From Antedon mediterranea (lineage: Eukaryota; Echinodermata; Crinoidea; Comatulida; Antedonidae), in NCBI RefSeq assembly GCF_964355755.1, contig NC_092675.1, forward strand, positions 13,159,312 to 13,223,311: a stretch of DNA of 64,000 nt. The letters run 5' to 3'. Positions 49,257-62,324 of this stretch are shown here, piece by piece. Position numbers and translations under genes: made by a program. Under the pieces are notes generated by a model. It saw nothing but the letters and a program-made list of their open reading frames with translations. It made no database searches and was not told the DNA's origin. Within the stretch, counting starts at the first letter, position 1. Each line of letters opens with the position of its first letter.

Positions 49257-50994
49257 ACGTTTTAGACCATTTTGAGATTTTCGAAAAAAATTGGTTACAC
49301 AAAAACATCAAAGTGCTTAAAATCACATTATAAACCGTTTTAGACCATTTTTAGCATTTCGGTAACACTTTTCACACAAAAACATCAAAGAGCACAAAAT
49401 AGCTTAATATCGTATTTAAAAACGTTTTAGACCATTTTGAGCATTTAGACAAAACTTTTTCACACAAAACACCAAAGTGCTTAGAATAGCTTCAAATCGC
49501 ATTTGGAGACGTTTTAGACCATTTTGTGCATTTCGATGAAACTTGGTTACACAAAAACATCAAAGTGCTTAAAATCACATTATAAATCGTTTTAGACCAT
49601 TTTGAGCATTTCGACAAAACTTTTTCACACAAAATACCAAAGTGCTTAGAATAGCTTCAAATCGCATTTGGAGACGTTTTAGACCATTTTGTGATTTTCG
49701 AAAAAACTTTTTAACATAAAAACACCAAAGTGCTTAGAATAGCTTCAAATCACATTTGGAGACGTTTTAGACCATAAGTGCTTAGAATCACATTATAAAC
49801 CGTTTTAGACCATTTTGAGCATTTCGATAACAATTTTCACACAAAAACATCAAAGAGCACAAAATAGCTTAATATCGTATTTAAAAATGTTTTAGACCAT
49901 TTTGAGCATTTAGATAAAACTTTTTCACACAAAACACCAAAGTGCTTAGAATAGCTTCAAATCGCATTTGGAGACGTTTTAGACCATTTTGTGATTTTTG
50001 AAAAAACTTGTTAACATAAAAACACCAAAGTGCTTAGAATAGCTTCAAATCACATTTGGAGATGTTTTAGACCATTTTGTGATTTTTGAAAAAACTTGTT
50101 AACATAAAAACACGAAAGTGCTTAGAATAGCTTCAAATCACATTTGGAGACGTTGTAGACCATTTTGTGATTTTTGAAAAAACTTGTTAACATAAAAACA
50201 CGAAAGTGCTTAGAATAGCTTCAAATCGCATTTGGAAACGTTTTAGACCATTTTGTGATTTTCGAAAAAGATTGTTAACATAAAAACACCAATGTGCTTA
50301 GAATCACAATATAAACCGTTTTAGACCATTTTGAGCATTTCGATAACAATTTTCACACAAAAACATCAAAGAGCACAAAATAGCTTAATATTGTATTTAT
50401 AAATGTTTTAGACCATTTTGAGCATTTCGACAAAACTTTTTCACACAAAACACCAAAGTGCTTAGAATAGCTTCAAATCGCATTTGGAGACGTTTTTTAT
50501 ACCATTTTGTGATTTCGATGAAACTTGATTACACAAAAACATCAAAGTGCTTAAAATCACATTATAAACCGTTTTAGACCATTTTGAGCATTTCGATAAC
50601 ACTTTTCACACAAAAACATCAAAGAGCACAAAATAGCTTAATATCGTATTTAAAAACGTTTTAGACCATTTTGAGCATTTAGACAAAACTTTTTCACACA
50701 AAACACCAAAGTGCTTAGAATAGCTTCAAATCGCATTTGGAGACGTTTTAGACCAATTTGTGCATTTCGATGAAACTTGATTACACAAAAACATCAAAGT
50801 GCTTAAAATCACATTATAAACCGTTTTAGACCATTTTGAGCATTTCGATAACACTTTTCACACAAAAACATCAAAGAGCACAAAATAGCTTAATATCGTA
50901 TTTAAAAACGTTTTAGACCATTTTGAGCATTTAGACAAAACTTTTTCACACAAAACACCAAAGTGCTAAGAATAGCTTCAAATCGCATTTGGAG
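49257..50994 (+). repeat. Block: E-C-D-B-D, A-T-C-D, A x3, F-C-D, B*-C-D, B-C-D
   Basis: It is collinear with 36385 onward to about 50742, then continues with an extra B-C-D trimer rather than B-D. The downstream part from 50569 is shared with 54147 onward at 3,578 bp. Confidence 0.9.
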
Positions 50995-53045
50995 ACGTTT
51001 TAGAACATTTTGTGTTTTTCGAAAAAAACTGTTAACATAAAAACACCAAAGTGCTTAGAATAGCTTCAAATCGCATTTGGAGACGTTTTAGAACATTTTG
51101 TGTTCTTCGAAAAAACCTGTTAACATAAAAACACCAAAGTGCTTAGAATAGCTTCAAATCGCATTTGGAGACGTTTTAGACCATTTTGTGATTTTTGAAA
51201 AAACTTGTTAACATAAAAACACCAAAGTGCTTAGAATAGCTTCAAATCACATTTGGAGACGTTTTAGACCATTTTGTGATTTTCGAAAAAACTTGTTAAC
51301 ATAAAAACACGAAAGTGCTTAGAATAGCTTCAAATCGCATTTGGAAACGTTTTAGACCATTTTGTGATTTTCGAAAAAGATTGTTAACATAAAAACACCA
51401 AAGTGCTTAGAATCACAATATAAACCGTTTTAGACCATTTTGAGCATTTCGATAACAATTTTCACACAAAAACATCAAAGAGCACAAAATAGCTTAATAT
51501 CGTATTTAAAAATGTTTTAGACCATTTTGAGCATTTAGATAAAATTTTTCACACAAAACACCAAAGTGCTTAGAATAGCTTCAAATCGCATTTGAAGACG
51601 GTTTAGACCATTTTGTGATTTTGAAAAAACTTGTTAACATAAAAACACCAAAGTGCTAAGAATAGCTTCAAATCGCATTTGGAGACGTTTTAGACCATTT
51701 TGTGATTTTCGAAAAAACTTGTTAACATAAAAACACCAAAGTGCTTAGAATAGCTTCAAATCGTATTTGGAGACGTTTTAGACCATTTTGAGATTTTCGA
51801 AAAAACTTGGTTACACAAAAACATCAAAGTGCTTAAAATCACATTATAAACCGTTTTAGACCATTTTGAACATTTCGATAACACTTTTCACACAAAAACA
51901 TCAAAGAGCACAAAATAGCTTAATATCGTATTTAAAAACGTTTTAGACCATTTTAAGCATTTCGACAAAACTTCTTCACACAAAACACCAAAGTGCTTAG
52001 AATAGCTTCAAATCGCATTTGGAGACGTTTTAGACCAATTTGTGCATTTCGATGAAACTTGATTACACAAAAACATCAACGTGCTTAAAATCACATTATA
52101 AACCGTTTTAGACCATTTTGAGCATTTCGATAACACTTTTCACACAAAAACATCAAAGAGCACAAAATAGCTTAATATCGTATTTAAAAACGTTTTAGAC
52201 CATTTTGAGCATTTAGACAAAACTTTTTCACACAAAACACCAAAGTGCTTAGAATAGCTTCAAATCGCATTTGGAGACGTTTTAGACCATTTTGTGCATT
52301 TCGATGAAACTTGGTTACACAAAAACATCAAAGTGCTTAAAATCACATTATAAATCGTTTTAGACCATTTTGAGCATTTCGACAAAACTTTTTCACACAA
52401 AATACCAAAGGGCTTAGAATAGCTTCAAATCGCATTTGGAGACGTTTTAGACCATTTTGTGATTTTCGAAAAAACTTTTTTAACATAAAAAGACAAAAGT
52501 GCTTAGAATAGCTTCAAATCACATTTGGAGACGTTTTAGACCATTTTGTGATTTTCGAAAAAACTTGTTAACATAAAAACACGAAAGTGCTTAGAATAGC
52601 TTCAAATCGCATTTGGAAACGTTTTAGACCATTTTGTGATTTTCGAAAAAAATTGTTAACATAAAAACACCAAAGTGCTTAGAATCACATTATAAACCGT
52701 TTTAGACCATTTTGAGCATTTCGATAACAATTTTCACACAAAAACATCAAAGAGCACAAAATAGCTTAATATCGTATTTAAAAATGTTTTAGACCATTTT
52801 GAGCATTTAGATAAAACTTTTTCACACAAAACACCAAAGTGCTTAGAATAGCTTCAAATCGCATTTGGAGACGGTTTAGACCATTTTGTGATTTTGAAAA
52901 AACTTGTTAACATAAAAACACCAAAGTGCTTAGAATAGCTTCAAATCGCATTTGGAGACGTTTTAGACCATTTTGTGATTTTCGAAAGAACTTGTTAACA
53001 TAAAAACACCAAAGTGCTTAGAATAGCTTCAAATCGTATTTGGAG
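50995..53045 (+). repeat. Block: A x4, F-C-D, A'-A, full core, A-A-F-C-D, A'-A (2,051 bp)
   Basis: First copy of a unit repeated at 54573-56623. Shared marks are gtgttcttcg (51099/54677), tgaagacggt (51593/55171) and an 89-bp A with cttttttaac (52442/56020). Core 51773-52441. Confidence 0.91.
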
Positions 53046-54572
53046 ACGTTTTAGACCCTTTTGAGATTTTCGAAAAAACTTGGTTACACAAAAACATCAA
53101 AGTGCTTAAAATCACATTATAAACCGTTTTAGACCATTTTGAACATTTCGATAACACTTTTCACACAAAAACATCAAAGAGCACAAAATAGCTTAATATC
53201 GTATTTAAAAACGTTTTAGACCATTTTGAGCATTTCGACAAAACTTTTTCACACCAAAGTGCTTAGAATAGCTTCAAATCGCATTTGGAGACGTTTTAGA
53301 CCATTTTGTGATTTTCGAAAAAACTTATCAACATAAAAACACCAAAAGGTTTAGAATAGCTTCAAATCGCATTTGGAGACGTTTTAGACCATTTTGTGAT
53401 TTTTGAAAAAACTTGTTAACATAAAAACACCAAAGTGCTTAGAATAGCTTCAAATCACATTTGGAGACGTTTTAGACCATTTTGTGATTTTCGAAAAAAC
53501 TTGTTAACATAAAAACACGAAAGTGCTTAGAATAGCTTCAAATCGCATTTGGAAACGTTTTAGACCATTTTGTGATTTTCGAAAAAGATTGTTAACATAA
53601 AAACACCAAAGTGCTTAGAATCACAATATAAACCGTTTTAGACCATTTTGAGCATTTCGATAACAATTTTCACACAAAAACATCAAAGAGCACAAAATAG
53701 CTTAATATCGTATTTAAAAATGTTTTAGACCATTTTGAGCATTTAGATAAAATTTTTCACACAAAACACCAAAGTGCTTAGAATAGCTTCAAATCGCATT
53801 TAGAGACGGTTTAGACCATTTTGTGATTTTGAAAAAACTTGTTAACATAAAAACACCAAAGTGCTTAGAATAGCTTCAAATCGCATTTGGAGACGTTTTA
53901 GACCATTTTGTGATTTTCGAAAAAACTTGTTAACATAAAAACACCAAAGTGCTTAGAATAGCTTCAAATCGCATTTGGAGACGTTTTAGACCATTTTGTG
54001 ATTTTCGAAAAAACTTGTTAACATAAAAACACCAAAGTGCTTAGAATAGCTTCAAATCGTATTTGGAGACGTTTTAGACCATTTTGAGATTTTCGAAAAA
54101 ACTTGGTTACACAAAAACATCAAAGTGCTTAAAATCACATTATAAACCGTTTTAGACCATTTTGAGCATTTCGATAACACTTTTCACACAAAAACATCAA
54201 AGAGCACAAAATAGCTTAATATCGTATTTAAAAACGTTTTAGACCATTTTGAGCATTTCGACAAAACTTTTTCACACAAAACACCAAAGTGCTTAGAATA
54301 GCTTCAAATCGCATTTGGAGACGTTTTAGACCAATTTGTGCATTTCGATGAAACTTGATTACACAAAAACATCAAAGTGCTTAAAATCACATTATAAACC
54401 GTTTTAGACCATTTTGAGCATTTCGATAACACTTTTCACACAAAAACATCAAAGAGCACAAAATAGCTTAATATCGTATTTAAAAACGTTTTAGACCATT
54501 TTGAGCATTTAGACAAAACTTTTTCACACAAAACACCAAAGTGCTTAGAATAGCTTCAAATCGCATTTGGAG
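53046..54572 (+). repeat. Block: E-C-D (80-bp D), A x3, F-C-D, A'-A-A, E-C-D-B-C-D
   Basis: E has gacccttttgag (53054). The D is 80 bp: 7 bp lost between ACA repeats (cacaccaaag). Both marks recur 3,578 bp on. A second, six-unit core starts at 54069. Confidence 0.9.
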
Positions 54573-56623
54573 ACGTTTTAGAACATTTTGTGTTTTTCGA
54601 AAAAAACTGTTAACATAAAAACACCAAAGTGCTTAGAATAGCTTCAAATCGCATTTGGAGACGTTTTAGAACATTTTGTGTTCTTCGAAAAAACCTGTTA
54701 ACATAAAAACACCAAAGTGCTTAGAATAGCTTCAAATCGCATTTGGAGACGTTTTAGACCATTTTGTGATTTTTGAAAAAACTTGTTAACATAAAAACAC
54801 CAAAGTGCTTAGAATAGCTTCAAATCACATTTGGAGACGTTTTAGACCATTTTGTGATTTTCGAAAAAACTTGTTAACATAAAAACACGAAAGTGCTTAG
54901 AATAGCTTCAAATCGCATTTGGAAACGTTTTAGACCATTTTGTGATTTTCGAAAAAGATTGTTAACATAAAAACACCAAAGTGCTTAGAATCACAATATA
55001 AACCGTTTTAGACCATTTTGAGCATTTCGATAACAATTTTCACACAAAAACATCAAAGAGCACAAAATAGCTTAATATCGTATTTAAAAATGTTTTAGAC
55101 CATTTTGAGCATTTAGATAAAATTTTTCACACAAAACACCAAAGTGCTTAGAATAGCTTCAAATCGCATTTGAAGACGGTTTAGACCATTTTGTGATTTT
55201 GAAAAAACTTGTTAACATAAAAACACCAAAGTGCTAAGAATAGCTTCAAATCGCATTTGGAGACGTTTTAGACCATTTTGTGATTTTCGAAAAAACTTGT
55301 TAACATAAAAACACCAAAGTGCTTAGAATAGCTTCAAATCGTATTTGGAGACGTTTTAGACCATTTTGAGATTTTCGAAAAAACTTGGTTACACAAAAAC
55401 ATCAAAGTGCTTAAAATCACATTATAAACCGTTTTAGACCATTTTGAACATTTCGATAACACTTTTCACACAAAAACATCAAAGAGCACAAAATAGCTTA
55501 ATATCGTATTTAAAAACGTTTTAGACCATTTTAAGCATTTCGACAAAACTTTTTCACACAAAACACCAAAGTGCTTAGAATAGCTTCAAATCGCATTTGG
55601 AGACGTTTTAGACCAATTTGTGCATTTCGATGAAACTTGATTACACAAAAACATCAACGTGCTTAAAATCACATTATAAACCGTTTTAGACCATTTTGAG
55701 CATTTCGATAACACTTTTCACACAAAAACATCAAAGAGCACAAAATAGCTTAATATCGTATTTAAAAACGTTTTAGACCATTTTGAGCATTTAGACAAAA
55801 CTTTTTCACACAAAACACCAAAGTGCTTAGAATAGCTTCAAATCGCATTTGGAGACGTTTTAGACCATTTTGTGCATTTCGATGAAACTTGGTTACACAA
55901 AAACATCAAAGTGCTTAAAATCACATTATAAATCGTTTTAGACCATTTTGAGCATTTCGACAAAACTTTTTCACACAAAATACCAAAGGGCTTAGAATAG
56001 CTTCAAATCGCATTTGGAGACGTTTTAGACCATTTTGTGATTTTCGAAAAAACTTTTTTAACATAAAAAGACCAAAGTGCTTAGAATAGCTTCAAATCAC
56101 ATTTGGAGACGTTTTAGACCATTTTGTGATTTTCGAAAAAACTTGTTAACATAAAAACACGAAAGTGCTTAGAATAGCTTCAAATCGCATTTGGAAACGT
56201 TTTAGACCATTTTGTGATTTTCGAAAAAAATTGTTAACATAAAAACACCAAAGTGCTTAGAATCACATTATAAACCGTTTTAGACCATTTTGAGCATTTC
56301 GATAACAATTTTCACACAAAAACATCAAAGAGCACAAAATAGCTTAATATCGTATTTAAAAATGTTTTAGACCATTTTGAGCATTTAGATAAAACTTTTT
56401 CACACAAAACACCAAAGTGCTTAGAATAGCTTCAAATCGCATTTGGAGACGGTTTAGACCATTTTGTGATTTTGAAAAAACTTGTTAACATAAAAACACC
56501 AAAGTGCTTAGAATAGCTTCAAATCGCATTTGGAGACGTTTTAGACCATTTTGTGATTTTCGAAAGAACTTGTTAACATAAAAACACCAAAGTGCTTAGA
56601 ATAGCTTCAAATCGTATTTGGAG
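54573..56623 (+). repeat. Second copy of the 2,051-bp block (offset 3,578)
   Basis: A x4, F-C-D, A'-A, full core (55351-56019), A-A-F-C-D, A'-A. Units and variants follow 50995-53045 one for one, with few base differences (for example cttcttcac against ctttttcac). Confidence 0.91.
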
Positions 56624-58329
56624 ACGTTTTAGACCCTTTTGAGATTTTCGAAAAAACTTGGTTACACAAAAACATCAAAGTGCTTAAAATCACATTATAA
56701 ACCGTTTTAGACCATTTTGAACATTTCGATAACACTTTTCACACAAAAACATCAAAGAGCACAAAATAGCTTAATATCGTATTTAAAAACGTTTTAGACC
56801 ATTTTGAGCATTTCGACAAAACTTTTTCACACCAAAGTGCTTAGAATAGCTTCAAATCGCATTTGGAGACGTTTTAGACCAATTTGTGCATTTCGATGAA
56901 ACTTGATTACACAAAAACATCAACGTGCTTAAAATCACATTATAAACCGTTTTAGACCATTTTGAGCATTTCGATAACACTTTTCACACAAAAACATCAA
57001 AGAGCACAAAATAGCTTAATATCGTATTTAAAAACGTTTTAGACCATTTTTTGAGCATTTAGACAAAACTTTTTCACACAAAACACCAAAGTGCTTAGAA
57101 TAGCTTCAAATCGCATTTGGAGACGTTTTAGACCATTTTGTGATTTTCGAAAAAACTTATCAACATAAAAACTCCAAAGGGTTTAGAATAGCTTCAAATC
57201 GCATTTGGAGACGTTTTAGACCATTTTGTGATTTTTGAAAAAACTTGTTAACATAAAAACACCAAAGTGCTTAGAATAGCTTCAAATCACATTTGGAGAC
57301 GTTTTAGACCATTTTGTGATTTTCGAAAAAACTTGTTAACATAAAAACACGAAAGTGCTTAGAATAGCTTCAAATCGCATTTGGAAACGTTTTAGACCAT
57401 TTTGTGATTTTCGAAAAAGATTGTTAACATAAAAACACCAAAGTGCTTAGAATCACAATATAAACCGTTTTAGACCATTTTGAGCATTTCGATAACACTT
57501 TTCACACAAAAACATCAAAGAGCACAAAATAGCTTAATATCGTATTTAAAAACGTTTTAGACCATTTTGAGCATTTAGACAAAACTTTTTCACACAAAAC
57601 ACCAAAGTGCTTAGAATAGCTTCAAATCGCATTTGGAGACGTTTTAGACCATTTTGTGATTTTTGAAAAAACTTGTTAACATAAAAACACCAAAGTGCTT
57701 AGAATAGCTTCAAATCGCATTTGGAGACGTTTTAGACCATTTTGTGATTTTCGAAAAAACTTTTTAACATAAAAACACCAAAGTGCTTAGAATAGCTTCA
57801 AATCACATTTGGAGACGTTTTAGACCATTTTGTGATTTTCGAAAAAACTTGTTAACATAAAAACACGAAAGTGCTTAGAATAGCTTCAAATCGCATTTGG
57901 AAACGTTTTAGACCATTTTGTGATTTTCGAAAAAAATTGTTAACATAAAAACACCAAAGTGCTTAGAATCACATTATAAACCGTTTTAGACCATTTTGAG
58001 CATTTCGATAACAATTTTCACACAAAAACATCAAAGAGCACAAAATAGCTTAATATCGTATTTAAAAATGTTTTAGACCATTTTGAGCATTTAGATAAAA
58101 CTTTTTCACACAAAACACCAAAGTGCTTAGAATAGCTTCAAATCGCATTTGGAGACGTTTTAGACCATTTTGTGATTTTTGAAAAAACTTGTTAACATAA
58201 AAACACCAAAGTGTTAGAATAGCTTCAAATCACATTTGGAGACGTTTTAGACTATTTTGTGATTTTCGAAAAAACTTGTTAACATAAAAACACCAAAGTG
58301 CTTAGAATAGCTTCAAATCGTATTTGGAG
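56624..58329 (+). repeat. Block: E-C-D-B-C-D, A x3, F-C-D, A x3, F-C-D, A-A
   Basis: It starts with the same gaccctttt E and 80-bp D as 53046, then continues with B-C-D (D of 89 bp at 57034). One F-C-D here (57465) carries the acactttt form of C after F, an exception to the rule that F is followed by acaattttc. Confidence 0.89.
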
Positions 58330-59560
58330 ACGTTTTAGACCATTTTGAGATTTTCGAAAAAACTTGGTTACACAAAAACATCAAAGTGCTTAAAATCACA
58401 TTATAAACCGTTTTAGACCATTTTGAGAATTTCGATAACACTTTTCACACAAAAACATCAAAGAGCACAAAATAGCTTAATATCGTATTTAAAAACGTTT
58501 TAGACCATTTTGAGCATTTCGACAAAACTTTTTCACACAAAACACCAAAGTGCTTAGAATAGCTTCAAATCGCATTTGGAGACGTTTTAGACCAATTTGT
58601 GCATTTCGATGAAACTTGATTACACAAAAACATCAAAGTTCTTAAAATCACATTATAAACCGTTTTAGACCATTTTGAGCATTTCGATAACACTTTTCAC
58701 ACAAAAACATCAAAGAGCACAAAATAGCTTAATATCGTATTTAAAAACGTTTTAGACCATTTTGAGCATTTAGACAAAACTTTTTCACACAAAACACCAA
58801 AGTGCTTAGAATAGCTTCAAATCGCATTTGGAGACGTTTTAGACCATTTTGTGCATTTCGATGAAACTTGGTTACACAAAAACATCAAAGTGCTTAAAAT
58901 CACATTATAAATCGTTTTAGACCATTTTGAGCATTTCGACAAAACTTTTTCACACAAAATACCAAAGTGCTTAGAATAGCTTCAAATCGCATTTGGAGAC
59001 GTTTTAGACCATTTTGTGATTTTCGAAAAAACTTTTTAACATAAAAACACCAAAGTGCTTAGAATAGCTTCAAATCACATTTGGAGACATTTTAGACCAT
59101 AAGTGCTTAGAATCACAATATAAACCGTTTTAGACCATTTTGAGCATTTCGATAACAATTTTCACACAAAAACATCAAAGAGCACAAAATAGCTTAATAT
59201 CGTATTTAAAAATGTTTTAGACCATTTTGAGCATTTAGATAAAACTTTTTCACACAAAACACCAAAGTGCTTAGAATAGCTTCAAATCGCATTTGGAGAC
59301 GGTTTAGACCATTTTGTGATTTTGAAAAAACTTGTTAACATAAAAACACCAAAGTGCTTAGAATAGCTTCAAATCGCATTTGGAGACGTTTTAGACCATT
59401 TTGTGATTTTTGAAAAAACTTGTTAACATAAAAACACCAAAGTGTTAGAATAGCTTCAAATCACATTTGGAGACGTTTTAGACTATTTTGTGATTTTCGA
59501 AAAAACTTGTTAACATAAAAACACCAAAGTGCTTAGAATAGCTTCAAATCGTATTTGGAG
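58330..59560 (+). repeat. Exact main HOR of 1,231 bp: full core, A-T-C-D, A'-A-A
   Basis: Fifteen units whose lengths sum to 1,231, equal to the distance between E starts. The unit before it and its own last two A units share gtgttagaat (58211/59442) and gactattttg. This is the clearest single example of the main HOR. Confidence 0.93.
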
Positions 59561-60704
59561 ACGTTTTAGACCATTTTGAGATTTTCGAAAAAACTTGGTT
59601 ACACAAAAACATCAAAGTGCTTAAAATCACATTATAAACCGTTTTAGACCATTTTGAGAATTTCGATAACACTTTTCACACAAAAACATCAAAGAGCACA
59701 AAATAGCTTAATATCGTATTTAAAAACGTTTTAGACCATTTTGAGCATTTCGACAAAACTTTTTCACACAAAACACCAAAGTGCTTAGAATAGCTTCAAA
59801 TCGCATTTGGAGACGTTTTAGACCAATTTGTGCATTTCGATGAAACTTGATTACACAAAAACATCAAAGTTCTTAAAATCACATTATAAACCGTTTTAGA
59901 CCATTTTGAGCATTTCGATAACACTTTTCACACAAAAACATCAAAGAGCACAAAATAGCTTAATATCGTATTTAAAAACGTTTTAGACCATTTTGAGCAT
60001 TTAGACAAAACTTTTTCACACAAAACACCAAAGTGCTTAGAATAGCTTCAAATCGCATTTGGAGACGTTTTAGACCATTTTGTGCATTTCGATGAAACTT
60101 GGTTACACAAAAACATCAAAGTGCTTAAAATCACATTATAAATCGTTTTAGACCATTTTGAGCATTTCGACAAAACTTTTTCACACAAAATACCAAAGTG
60201 CTTAGAATAGCTTCAAATCGCATTTGGAGACGTTTTAGACCATTTTGTGATTTTCGAAAAAACTTTTTAACATAAAAACACCAAAGTGCTTAGAATAGCT
60301 TCAAATCACATTTGGAGACATTTTAGACCATAAGTGCTTAGAATCACAATATAAACCGTTTTAGACCATTTTGAGCATTTCGATAACAATTTTCACACAA
60401 AAACATCAAAGAGCACAAAATAGCTTAATATCGTATTTAAAAATGTTTTAGACCATTTTGAGCATTTAGATAAAACTTTTTCACACAAAACACCAAAGTG
60501 CTTAGAATAGCTTCAAATCGCATTTGGAGACGGTTTAGACCATTTTGTGATTTTGAAAAAACTTGTTAACATAAAAACACCAAAGTGCTTAGAATAGCTT
60601 CAAATCGCATTTGGAGACGTTTTAGACCATTTTGTGATTTTCGAAAAAACTTGTTAACATAAAAACACCAAAGTGCTTAGAATAGCTTCAAATCGTATTT
60701 GGAG
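59561..60704 (+). repeat. Main HOR of 1,144 bp: full core, A-T-C-D, A'-A
   Basis: It is identical in plan to the preceding HOR but one 87-bp A shorter, and equal in plan and length to 5186-6329. Confidence 0.93.
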
Positions 60705-62324
60705 ACGTTTTAGACCATTTTGAGATTTTCGAAAAAACTTGGTTACACAAAAACATCAAAGTGCTTAAAATCACATTATAAACCGTTTTAGACCATTTTG
60801 AACATTTCGATAACACTTTTCACACAAAAACATCAAAGAGCACAAAATAGCTTAATATCGTATTTAAAAACGTTTTAGACCATTTTGAGCATTTCGACAA
60901 AACTTTTTCACACAAAACACCAAAGTGCTTAGAATAGCTTCAAATCGCATTTGGAGACGTTTTAGACCAATTTGTGCATTTCGATGAAACTTGATTACAC
61001 AAAAACATCAACGTGCTTAAAATCACATTATAAACCGTTTTAGACCATTTTGAGCATTTCGATAACACTTTTCACACAAAAACATCAAAGAGCACAAAAT
61101 AGCTTAATATCGTATTTAAAAACGTTTTAGACCATTTTGAGCATTTAGACAAAACTTTTTCACACAAAACACCAAAGTGCTTAGAATAGCTTCAAATCGC
61201 ATTTGGAGACGTTTTAGACCATTTTGTGCATTTCGATGAAGCTTGGTTACACAAAAACATCAAAGTGCTTAAAATCACATTATAAATCGTTTTAGACCAT
61301 TTTGAGCATTTCGACAAAACTTTTTCACACAAAATACCAAAGGGCTTAGAATAGCTTCAAATCGCATTTGGAGACGTTTTAGACCATTTTGTGATTTTCG
61401 AAAAAACTTTTTAACATAAAAACACCAAAGTGCTTAGAATAGCTTCAAATCACATTTGGAGACGTTTTAGACCATTTTGTGATTTTCGAAAAAACTTAAC
61501 ATAAAAACACGAAAGTGCTTAGAATAGCTTCAAATCGCATTTGGAAACGTTTTAGACCATTTTGTGATTTTCGAAAAAAATTGTTAACATAAAAACACCA
61601 AAGTGCTTAGAATCACATTATAAACCGTTTTAGACCATTTTGAGCATTTCGATAACAATTTTCACACAAAAACATCAAAGAGCACAAAATAGCTTAATAT
61701 CGTATTTAAAAATGTTTTAGACCATTTTGAGCATTTAGATAAAACTTTTTCACACAAAACACCAAAGTGCTTAGAATAGCTTCAAATCGCATTTGGAGAC
61801 GTTTTAGACCATTTTGTGATTTTTGAAAAAACTTGTTAACATAAAAACACCAAAGTGTTAGAATAGCTTCAAATCACATTTGGAGACGTTTCAGACCATT
61901 TTGTGATTTTCGAAAAAACTTGTTAACATAAAAACACGAAAGTGCTTAGAATAGCTTCAAATCGAATTTGGAAACGTTTTAGACCATTTTGTGATTTTCG
62001 AAAAAACTTGTTAACATAAAAACACGAAAGTGCTTAGAATAGCTTCAAATCGCATTTGGAAACGTTTTAGACCATTTTGTGATTTTCGAAAAAAATTGTT
62101 AACATAAAAACACCAAAGTGTTTAGAATAGCTTCAAATCGCATTTGGAGACGTTTTAGACCAATTTGGGATTTTCGAAAAAACTTATCAACATAAAAACA
62201 CCAAAGGGTTTAGAATAGCTTCAAATCGCATTTGGAGACGTTTTAGACCATTTTGTGATTTTGAAAAAACTTGTTAACATAAAAACACCAAAGTGCTTAG
62301 AATAGCTTAAAATCGTATTTGGAG
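60705..62324 (+). repeat. Main HOR: full core, A-A-F-C-D, A x6
   Basis: It matches 6330 onward at 54,375 bp, including aagctt at 61239. The A at 61462 is 85 bp (aacttaacat, lacking GTT, which breaks the tgttaaca palindrome). An A at about 62152 reads caatttgggatt. Confidence 0.9.
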
